Shown here piece after piece: positions 1 through 8,300 of a stretch of DNA of 9,964 bases. The translations under genes were made by a program, and so were the position numbers. This stretch comes from Deinococcus sp. Lineage in GTDB: Bacteria; Deinococcota; Deinococci; Deinococcales; Deinococcaceae. The notes under the pieces were generated by a model that saw nothing but the letters and a program-made list of their open reading frames with translations, was not told where the DNA came from and did no database searches. Within the stretch, counting starts at the first letter, position 1; each line of letters opens with the position of its first letter. The stretch lies in contig JAUNHF010000046.1 of assembly GCA_030524065.1 (NCBI GenBank), forward strand, positions 1 to 9,964. Reading direction: 5' to 3'.

Positions 1-349
1 TGATATAGCGGACAGTCTGCCCCTGCCGAATGGGCAACTCCCCCCAGTTGGCTCCGACTTCCAGCACGGTGGCCGTCGCCAGCCAGTGGCCTGCGTTTCC
101 CCGCTCCGCCTCTACCCACTGAAAGCTCTGGGGCAGCAGCAGCAATGCGGCGGAGTGGGTCGCTTCCAGCCAGCCCAGCGAAGGGGTGGGCTGTAAGTTG
201 GCCGCCGCGTAATTCGGCACAGGCGGGCAGATGGCCTTTGGCGCAATGTTCAGCGTCACTGTGCTGTGAGGCTCAGGCTGAGGCGTGCAGGCCGTGAGCG
301 TGAGCAGCCAAGCGCATACGAGAACGGGCACTGAGCGATGACGCAGCAT
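1..349 (-). CDS. Putative lipoprotein, N-terminal part (3' end outside window)
   Basis: This frame is open from an ATG at 349 down to position 1, giving 116 codons with no stop, so the gene continues outside the window. The product starts with a short basic n-region (MLRHR), then a hydrophobic core, then a lipobox L-T-A-C with the cysteine at residue 21. This predicts export by Sec, cleavage before Cys21 and lipid attachment. The mature part begins CTPQPEPH, has one more cysteine (residue 41), and from about residue 70 looks beta-rich and soluble. The start is well fixed: an in-frame TAG lies four codons upstream (359-361), with no other ATG, GTG or TTG between. There is no Shine-Dalgarno sequence, but a TAGCCT -10 hexamer sits six bases upstream of the ATG, suggesting a leaderless mRNA. 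It diverges from the ABC exporter gene across 120 bp. I do not recognise the family; only the lipoprotein nature is supported. Confidence 0.8.
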   Translation of the reverse strand, partial: MLRHRSVPVLVCAWLLTLTACTPQPEPHSTVTLNIAPKAICPPVPNYAAANLQPTPSLGWLEATHSAALLLLPQSFQWVEAERGNAGHWLATATVLEVGANWGELPIRQGQTVRYI

Positions 350-355
350 GGGCAG

Positions 356-361
356 AGGCTA
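356..361 (-). promoter_or_regulatory. Candidate leaderless -10 element of the lipoprotein gene
   Basis: On the minus strand TAGCCT fits the TANNNT -10 pattern and ends six bases before the ATG at 349, which would place transcription start at or next to the start codon. There is no Shine-Dalgarno sequence in the gap. No convincing -35 hexamer is visible 16-19 bases further upstream, so the call rests on the -10 match and its spacing. The TAG of the hexamer is also the in-frame stop that fixes the lipoprotein start. Confidence 0.45.
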
Positions 362-456
362 AAGGCCGCCCATTAAGCCTGGCTGACGGCGGCTGGAGAA
401 CACGGGCGCAAGGCCAAAAGCTGCCTCCGGCCATCAAGCATCATCCATTGACCATT

Positions 457-462
457 TACACT
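457..462 (+). promoter_or_regulatory. Candidate leaderless -10 element of the ABC exporter gene
   Basis: TACACT matches TANNNT and ends seven bases before the ATG at 470, so transcripts would begin at or within a base or two of the start codon. No purine-rich ribosome-binding site precedes the ATG; the gap reads AACGCCC. A TTGACC lies at 448-453, but only three bases from this -10, so it cannot be its -35. At the correct distance the sequence is only weakly -35-like (around 433-439). Confidence 0.5.
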
Positions 463-469
463 AACGCCC

Positions 470-2284
470 ATGCCCCGCCCTCCCATGCTGCGTGACCAGA
501 AGACCCCGGACACCGCTCAACTGCTGCGGATTCTGTGGCGTGCCCTGCCGGAGCTGTGGCAGTCCTCGCCGCCCCTGGTCACGCTGCTGGGGCTGATGGC
601 GCTGCTGGGCGGCTTGGTGCCGGCGGCCACGCTGCTGATTTCCAAGTGGGCCGTAGACGGGGTCAGCCGCGTGGCGGCGGGCGGCGAGGCGAACCTCGCG
701 CTGCTGGCTGGGGCCTGGGCAGGCGCGGCGCTGCTGGGGCAACTGGTGGCGGTGGCGCGGCAGGTGCTGCAAGGGTACGCCGCCGACCGCTTTACCGTGC
801 AGACCTCGGCCCGGCTGATGGACAAGATGAACGACCTGCCGGGCCTGGAAGTGCTGGAAGACCCCCGCTTCCACGACGACATCCAGATTCTGCAAATGGG
901 TGCCCCGCGCCGGCCGCTGAACCTGACCGCCACCATCCTGGGGCTGCTGGGCACGGTGGCCGGGCTGCTGGGCGTGAGCGGGGCGCTGCTGACAGTAGGC
1001 TGGTGGGTGCCGTTCGTCGTCGTTCTGGGCATGGTGCCGCTGACCCTCACGCAAATGCGGCTGTACGAACTGGGCTGGAGCATGACCATTCAGAACACCC
1101 AGGCTTCGCGCGAGCTGAACTACTTCCAAAAAGCCGCGCTGAACCACAGCTTTGCCAAGGAAATCCGGCTGTATGGGCTGATGCCGTACCTGACCCGCGA
1201 GTACCTGGGGCGCACGCTGGAGTACCAGCGGACCATGCGCGGGGTCCGCAACCGGCAGTTGCTGGGCGTGCTGCCCGCGCAGGTGCTGGCCCTGGCGGTG
1301 ACAGCTGGTGTCTTTGCCTACGCCGTGTGGCAGGCGCAGCAGGGCAACCTGACGCCCGGCGCGGTGGTGTTGGTGGTGGGGGCACTGGCGCAGGTGCGCG
1401 GCGACCTGCAAAGCCTGGCCGACAGCCTGGGCGTGGGCAGCGAGCATCTGCACTGGTTCGGCAAATACTACGAATTTCTGGACGCCGTGCCACAGGTGGC
1501 GGCTCCTGCCCAGCCCCAGCCGCTGCCGCAGCGCTTTGACCTGACGCTGGACAAGGTCACTTTTGGCTATCAGGGCCACGCGCCGGTCATTGAGGGCCTG
1601 TCGCTGCACATTCCCGAAGGGCAGACCGTGGCGATTGTGGGCGAAAACGGCGCCGGCAAATCCACCCTGATCAAGCTGATTCTGCGCTTTTACGACCCGG
1701 TGGCGGGCCGCATCCTGGTGGGCAGCGCAGGCGAGGAAACCGACCTGCGTGACCTGGATCCAGACGAGTGGCGCTCGCAGGTGGCCGCTGTGTTTCAGGA
1801 CTATGCCCGCTTCGAGTGGACCGTGCGCGAAAATGTGCTGTTGGGGCAGCGGGAAGACCCGGAGCGCCTGCGCTACGCCGCCGACGCTAGCGGCCTGAGT
1901 GCCATGTTGCCCCGACTGGGCAGCGGGATGAATACCCGCATCGGGCAGGCGTACGGCGGGGTGGACCTGTCGGGTGGGCAGTGGCAGAAGCTGGTCACGG
2001 CGCGGGCGCTGTACCGCCGCGCCCGCGTGCTGATTCTGGACGAACCGACGGCGGCCCTGGACCCCCGCAGCGAAGCCGAAGTGTTCGCGGCTTTTGCCGA
2101 ATTGAGCCGTGGCCGCACGGCGCTGCTCGTCACTCACCGCCTGGGCAGTGTGCGGATGGCCGACCGCATCGTGGTGATGCGGGCCGGGCGCGTGACCGAG
2201 GACGGCACCCACGACGAATTGCTGGCCCAGGGCGGTGAGTACGCCGAGTTGTGGGCGCTGCAAGCGGCGCAGTACGGCGAGTAG
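470..2284 (+). CDS. ABC exporter half-transporter, fused permease and ATPase
   Basis: Complete 604-aa gene of the usual length for a type I (B-family) ABC exporter half, expected to dimerise in the inner membrane and export a substrate using ATP. Hydrophobic segments at roughly residues 35-57, 75-97, 154-173, 175-194, 268-289 and 296-316 form the six-helix membrane domain. The ATPase domain follows: A-loop Tyr367 (FGYQG), Walker A GENGAGKST (391-399), Q-loop Gln443, signature LSGGQWQK (500-507), Walker B VLILDEPT (520-527), D-loop ALD (529-531) and switch His556 (VTHR). All catalytic positions are intact, so it should be active. LSGGQWQK and the vFQDY Q-loop region resemble NisT-like peptide exporters and related multidrug-type halves, but the substrate cannot be told. 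An in-frame TGA at 449-451 leaves only ATG 470 or ATG 485 as start; the -10 at 457-462 favours 470. Its divergent neighbour is a lipoprotein gene; no biosynthetic gene is adjacent. Confidence 0.95.
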   Translation: MPRPPMLRDQKTPDTAQLLRILWRALPELWQSSPPLVTLLGLMALLGGLVPAATLLISKWAVDGVSRVAAGGEANLALLAGAWAGAALLGQLVAVARQVLQGYAADRFTVQTSARLMDKMNDLPGLEVLEDPRFHDDIQILQMGAPRRPLNLTATILGLLGTVAGLLGVSGALLTVGWWVPFVVVLGMVPLTLTQMRLYELGWSMTIQNTQASRELNYFQKAALNHSFAKEIRLYGLMPYLTREYLGRTLEYQRTMRGVRNRQLLGVLPAQVLALAVTAGVFAYAVWQAQQGNLTPGAVVLVVGALAQVRGDLQSLADSLGVGSEHLHWFGKYYEFLDAVPQVAAPAQPQPLPQRFDLTLDKVTFGYQGHAPVIEGLSLHIPEGQTVAIVGENGAGKSTLIKLILRFYDPVAGRILVGSAGEETDLRDLDPDEWRSQVAAVFQDYARFEWTVRENVLLGQREDPERLRYAADASGLSAMLPRLGSGMNTRIGQAYGGVDLSGGQWQKLVTARALYRRARVLILDEPTAALDPRSEAEVFAAFAELSRGRTALLVTHRLGSVRMADRIVVMRAGRVTEDGTHDELLAQGGEYAELWALQAAQYGE

Positions 2285-2360
2285 GAGCAATAACGTGCGG
2301 CGCCGCGTGGAGTGACATGCAGCGCCCCTTGCGGATGGGCGCCGCAATTGAGCGCAGTGC
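2285..2360. terminator. Nested inverted repeats between convergent genes; possible bidirectional terminator
   Basis: The 76-bp gap between the ABC stop (2282-2284) and the tamB stop (2361-2363) contains a perfect 9-bp inverted repeat, TGCGGCGCC (2296-2304) with GGCGCCGCA (2338-2346). A competing all-GC hairpin also fits: GCGCCC (2322-2327), a nine-base loop, then GGGCGC (2337-2342). Outside these, GCAATAA (2287-2293) is mirrored by TTATTGC (2361-2367), so each strand has a short T-containing run after the GC-rich stem. There is no true T-tract, so intrinsic termination would be weak. The position between two converging genes is what makes a bidirectional role plausible. Confidence 0.4.
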
Positions 2361-5300
2361 TTATTGCCGCTGCCAGAAGTCACGCGGCAGGCGGTACTGC
2401 ACGCCCACGCTAAAGCGGTTGGTCTCGGAAGTGTTTTCGATGTTAAAGGCCACCGAAGTGCGCTCGTTGATGTTGTAGGCGGCGCTGACACTGGGGCGGA
2501 ACCCCTGCGACTCCCCAAAGTCGAACTCGGTGCTGACCTTGAAAGTAAAGCGTCCGTCCGGGGTGTTGTAGGCGGCGTTGATCAGCCCTTCGCCGGTCAG
2601 GTCCACCTGATATTCCAGGTACAGGTTCTCGGTCAGCTGTGACCCGATGGTGAGGGTGGCCCCGCCCTCGCCCACCAGCACCGGGGCGAAGCGCAGCACG
2701 TCCACGCCCAGGGCGTCGGCCAGGTTGCGGCTCAGCTCGCCCAGCACGAACACGTTCAGGGCAGTGCTCAGGGCGGTGGCGCCCAGGCCGCCCAGATTCT
2801 CGGGCAGGTTTTCCACGTTGGGTACACCGGTCAGCACCAGCGCGTACAGCTGCGACTCGGTGTAGGGCTGCCCGGTCCGGTCATCGGTGCAGGCGGCGCC
2901 CTGCTCGGTGCAGCGCAGCGCGGTTTTCAGGTCCAGGGTGGCGCTCCCGCTGCCGTCTTCCAGGAAGTTGCCCTGCACGTCCAGCGTGATCGGCACAGCG
3001 GCGCCGCCGCTCAGCGGGCGCACCCGGCCCTCGGCCAGCAGCTGGAAAGCCGGGTAAGGCGAGTTGCCGCTGAACTCGATATCCAGACCGCGCAGGTTGA
3101 ACTGGGTGTCGCGCAGCAGCAGGGTGCCGCGCTGCCCGCTCAAGCGCCCGGCGATCTGTGGGCGGGCGCCGCTGCCGCTCAGCCGCAGCGACCCGCCCAG
3201 CTCGGCCTGGGCCAGGCTTTCTTGCAGCTGAATGCCACCCGAGAAGCTCACGGGAATGTCGTCCAGCACCAGCCGCTCCAGCAGCGGCAGCGCCGGGCTG
3301 AGGGGCGGGGCCTCGCCGGCACCGGGCGTTTCCGGCTGCGGAAAGGTGGTGTACTGCGCCGGCAGCGGGCTGACAAAATTGTCCGGAGTGGCAGCCTCGC
3401 CGGCCGTCTGCTCAGGGCTGGGCACCAGGGCGTCCAGGTTGTCGGCGGTGTCGGGTCGGCCCAGCACGGCGCGGGCAAAGTCGGCCGACCCACTGACGTG
3501 AATATCATCCTCGCCTGCGTCCTGCCGCAGTGTCAGCGCCCCATTGAGTGCGGATTCGCGCAGGTACACCCCCGGCAGTGCCAGATCATAGTTTCTGGCC
3601 CGCACGCTCAGGTCCCAGGCCGGAATCAGTTGCCCGCGCACTTCCAGCGTGCCCTGGCCGGTGACGGCGCTGCGACTGACCGAGCGGGCGTCCAGCTCCC
3701 AGCGCTCGGGGTCGGCGCGGTTTTGGCTGAGGGTGGCCTGCACGCCGGGCAGGGTGCCCACAGCGCCGGCCGACAGCTGCCCGCTGTAGTTCAGCGCCGA
3801 TTCGCTCAGTTGCCAGTTGCGCCACAGGCCGCTGCCCTGCACGGTGCCGGCCGAATTCAGCGCCCCGCCGGTCCTGACCCCGCCGCCCAGCGTCCAGCGG
3901 CCGGACTGGTCCAGGCGGCCGCTCAGGGTGGGCACTTCCAGCGACATTCCAGCCAGCGAGCCGCGCAGGCCCCGGCCGCTCAGGGTGCCGTCGGGCTGGC
4001 CGTAGCTGCCCATCACGGCTACGTTCAGGCTGCCTTTGAGGCGCGGGCTTTGCCCGGCCAGAGAGGGAATCAGTGTCAGCAGCGGCGTGAAGGTGGTTTC
4101 GGTGAAGTTGGCGCGCACATCCACCCGCTCGCGGGTGTACTGCCCCTGGATGTCCCAACTTCCCGCGCCGACCAGCTGCACGTTGATGCTGCGCAACTCA
4201 CGGTTGCTGAAATCCAGAGAGCCGGAGCCGGTGAGGGTTTCGGACTCGGCCGTCTCGCCGCCCTCCTCGCCCGGTAGGGTGGTCAGGCGAATGCGCTCGG
4301 CCACCACGGTGGCGCGGCCTGAAAGCGGATCGGCCAGCGGAGCCTCAAAGCGGGCCACGCCGGTCACGCGGCCATCGGCGAGGCGCTGCCCGGCCAGGGC
4401 GTTGGCGACGGCTCCCAGCGGCAGGCCCTGCAATTCGGCGTTGCCCGACAGCACGCCGCTGCTGACCCCGGCGAACACGTCGGTGTCGCCCAGGTAGCCA
4501 CGGATGCGCCAGTCCTGGCCCACCAGCACTCCTTCAAAGCGGGTGGGCAGCGCCTCGCCGGCTAGGTTCAGGTCGGCGGAGCGCAGCACAAATTGCCCGG
4601 CCCCGTCGGTGACGTCCAGCTCGCCGCTGACGGTGCCGCTCAGGTCGGGCACCAGCTCCAGCTCGCCCAGGTTCACCCGGCTGAGGGTGCCGCTCAGGTT
4701 GTAACCGCTGCCGGTTCCTTGCAGCGCGGTCAGGCCGGTCAGCGCCGGGAGCGCCGCGCCCAGGCTGCCGCCGCCGCTCAGGGTGGCCTCGCCCGCCACG
4801 CCGCCCAGGGCGAGGTCGGCCGTAAAGGTCTGCCCACGCAGCTGCGCCGCGCCGTTCAGCGCCAGGGTCTGGCCTTCCAGCGCGACCGGGTAGCCGGTGG
4901 CCTGCACCTGCCCAGTCAGGCCGGCGGCGTCCGAGCGCACGTCAGCGCTGAGGCTGCCGCCTTCTTGCTGCACGCGGCCCTGCACGCGGCCAACCCACTT
5001 GCCGTCCGGCTGCTGCGCGGCGCTGAGGGTGGCCTGTCCATGGGCGGTGCCGTCGCTGCCCAGCGTGGCCTGGGCCTGCACGGCGGGGCGGCCGCCTTCC
5101 AGGCGCAGGGTGCCGCTCACGTCGCCCGACAGCGGCAGGTTCAGGGCGTCCACCCGCCAGGGCGAGCGCAGGCCATCTATCCGGAAGGGCAAAGCGCTGC
5201 TGGCCGCAGCGTCACGGCCCAGGTTTGCGGTGCCCAGATTGACCGTGCCCTGGGCGCTCAGGCGGCCAGCCAGCCCCCGCCAGCGCAGCCCAGCGAGGTC

Positions 5301-8300
5301 CAGGCCCGGCAGATCAGCGGTGAGGACCTGGTCCTGCCAATTTAGGGAGCCGCTGCCCTCGCCGTCGCTGACCCTCAGGCGGCCGGCCGCCCGGCTGACC
5401 GAGCCGGTCGCCTGCCAGCTGCCGCGCCCCGCCATCACGCCCACCACTGGGTCGGTCAGTTCGCCGCGTGGGGTCAGGCTCAGGCGCATCCGGGGGCTGT
5501 CTATTGTGGCCGCGCCGGCCCAGCGCCATACGCCGGCCGGGTCGGGGGCGACGCGCAGTTCGCCGGACGCCTGGGTGGTGGGCGTGGCGGCCAGGGTCAG
5601 CGTGGCGCCGTCCTGGGCCGCATTCAACGTGGCCGGGGCGTTCAGGAGGCCCAGCGTGCCGCTTAGGCGGGGGGCCTTCCAGGGGCCGCTCACGGTCAGG
5701 TCGGCGGGGGTGGTCAGCACCTCGCTGGCGCCTTCGTTGTCGCGGGCGCTGACGGTGCCGCTCCAGCCGCCCGCCTCGGACCCCTGCACGTCCAGCGCGG
5801 CGCGGTAGCCCAGGCCCTCCAGGGTGCCGCCGGCACGCAGCAGACCGCCGGCGTAGTTCAGGCGCAGGCCGCCGCTCAGCGCTCCGCTGACTTCGGCGTT
5901 CAGATCGGCGCTGGGCTTGTCATTTGGCCCTCCCAGGTCCACTGGGCCACTGAGCGTCAGGGTGGAGCCGGCGGCCTGGGCGCTCAGGCCGCTCAGGTTC
6001 AGGCGGCCAGCGCTCAGCGTGCCGGCCGGGCGGCCACCTTGGGTCAGCTCGCCGCTCAGGCCCGCCAGGCCGCCAGCCAGCGTGCCCCCAAAAGTGCCGC
6101 TGAGATCCCGCACAGTCACGCCGCTGACGCTGGCCTCCGGGGCGCTGAGGGTGCCCTGCACGGTCAGCGCGCTCAGTTCGCCGCCCACATTCAGGCGCAG
6201 CCGGGCCTCGCCAGCAGCGCCGGGCAGCAGCGCCAGCGGGTTCAGGTCGGCCTGGGCACTCAGGGTGGGCTGCCAGCCTGCGCCGGGGGCCAGGGTGACA
6301 GTGCCGCTCCCCGCACCCTCTACACCGGGGTCCAGCGTGAACTGCCCATTTTGTCCGCGCAGGGTAACCGGCTGCGCTAGGGCCGGGTCCTGCACCCGCA
6401 CTTGGCCGCTCAGTTTGGGCCACAGTCCGCGCAGGTCAAGGTCGGCCACTGTGTCCCCCCGGCGAACTTGCCCGCGCAGCTCACCTGCAAAGGTGCGGCC
6501 CGGCAGGTCAAAGTCGCGGGCGCTGAGGGTCAGTTCGCCGCTTTGCTCGCCGCGCAGGTTCAGTCGGGCCTCTAGGCGCGGGTCATCCAGGCGGCCCAGC
6601 AGGTCCACCGCCGCGTCTACGTTGCCGCCGGTGGTGCGCAGGGCCCCGCTTAGCGCGGCGCGGTCTAGCGGGCCGCTCAGGGTGGCTTCGCCGTTCAGGC
6701 GGCCAGGGTCAAAGCCCTCTGCGGCGAACTGGGCCAGCGAGATGTTCGCCATCTGCACATTCAGGCCGCCCGGCAGCGTGCCGCCGACGCGGAAGATACC
6801 GCCGCCGTAGCCTCCGGCCAGGGCCGCTTCCAGGGTGTGTTGCTGCGGGCGGTAGCTGGCGCGGCCATACAGGGTAAAGGGGCCAGCGTCACGCTGATCA
6901 CCGTTCACCTCCAGGCCGCTGGCCTCAAGGCGTTCGGTGCCGCCAGCCAGGCTGCCACGCACGCTGAGGCGGCCCGAGGCCTTGAGGGCGTCCAGGCCCC
7001 ACTCGGCAGGGAGCAGCCGGGCCAGGCCGACCTGCGCGCTCTGCGGGCCGTTACCCAGGCGGGCGTCCACGTCATAGCGGCCACCTTGCAGGGCGCCGCT
7101 GGCCTGCACGCGGGGGCCACTCAGGGCAAAGGTGCCCCCCTGCGCCGCGTTCCACTCACCGCTCAGCTCACCGCTGAGTTCGCCGGTCACGTCGTCCAGC
7201 TGTCCGCTCAGGCGGGCCTGTACGCTTTGCCAGCCCGGCCCGGTCAGGTCGGCGCGGCCGGTCAGGCGCAGCTGATCGGGGCGGTCCCACAGGGCGCCCA
7301 TGTCCCAGCGGTCTAGCGCCACCCAGCCCTGCGGGCGCACCGGGGCCAGCCGGCTCAGCTCGGCGCGCAGCGAGGCGTCGCCCAGGCGGGCGGTCACACT
7401 CAGCGGGCCTATGCCGGTCGCCTGGGCGCTGAGGCTTTCACCGCCCAGTGTGCCGCGCACGGTCACGTTGCCGCGCCAGCCTCCCTGCGCCCCCGCGCCG
7501 CCGTTCCAGGCCAGCGGGCCGCTCAAGGTGAGGTTGTCGCCGTCCCGGCGGTAGCGGGCGTTCAGGTTCAGGTCGGCGCGCCCTAGGCCCAGCGGGATGT
7601 CCTCACCATTCACCTGAGCGCCCAGCACGCCACTCACGGTGCCGCGCACGGCCGGGCCGCTCAGCTGGGCCTGCCAGCGGCCCGCTTGCAAGGTGGCATT
7701 GACCCCGGTTCCGCCGATGTTCAGCCCGCTGGGGTGGACGCTGCCGGGTGCGCCGGCCAGCTGCCCGCTCAGGCGGGCGGTGGGGGCGCTGTACTCGCCG
7801 CTCACGCTCAGGTCGTAGCTTCCCGCCAGGTCGCCGCTCAGCTGGGCCGCCCCGCTGAGGTTCAGGCGCGGAAAGGCCAAGCCGCTGAGGGTCGCCGTGC
7901 CCAGCTCGGGCGAGAGAGCCTGGGCTCCGCGCACCCGCAGCTCGCCGCCGCTCCATGTGGCGGGCACGTTCAGGGCGATGTCGTTCACGGTGCCCTGGAC
8001 CTGTGCGCCGACGCGGCCCAGCGTGCCGCCCACGCTCCCGCTCAGGCTGCCGCGCAGGCCAGGGTCCAGCGTGCGGGCGTCCGGCACCAGCAGCGAGCCG
8101 CTTATGCGCCAGTCCTGCCACTCGCGGCCAGCCTCATTCAGCGTCAGGTCCAGCTGGGCGCCGCTGACCGTGCCTGACAGCGCTGCGCGGGCGGCGCGGC
8201 CTGCGGGCAGCAGGTCATTCAGCGTGCCCTGCAAGTCCACTGCGCGGCCCTGGTACTCGCCGGTCGCGCTCAGGTTGAGGGTGCCTTCAGCGCGGCCGGT

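Noticed and set aside
365..393. GCCGCC / GGCGGC inverted repeat in the divergent intergenic region as an operator
   Set aside because: Six all-GC bases with a 17-base spacer are expected by chance in DNA of this composition, and nothing else marks it as a binding site.
448..453. TTGACC as a -35 box
   Set aside because: It is only three bases from the TACACT -10, and no TANNNT lies 16-18 bases downstream of it; the sequence there is already inside the ABC coding region.
461..2518. Long open frame on the minus strand (685 codons) opposite the ABC gene
   Set aside because: It lies antisense to a gene with full catalytic motifs, and its product is a low-complexity Gln/His/Arg/Ala-rich sequence with no recognisable domain. 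This is the usual shadow of GC-rich coding DNA.
3222..4277. 351-codon plus-strand open frame opposite tamB
   Set aside because: Antisense to TamB sequence with continuous family-like pattern. Its own product is low-complexity and Gln/Ala/Arg-rich, with no supporting start signal.
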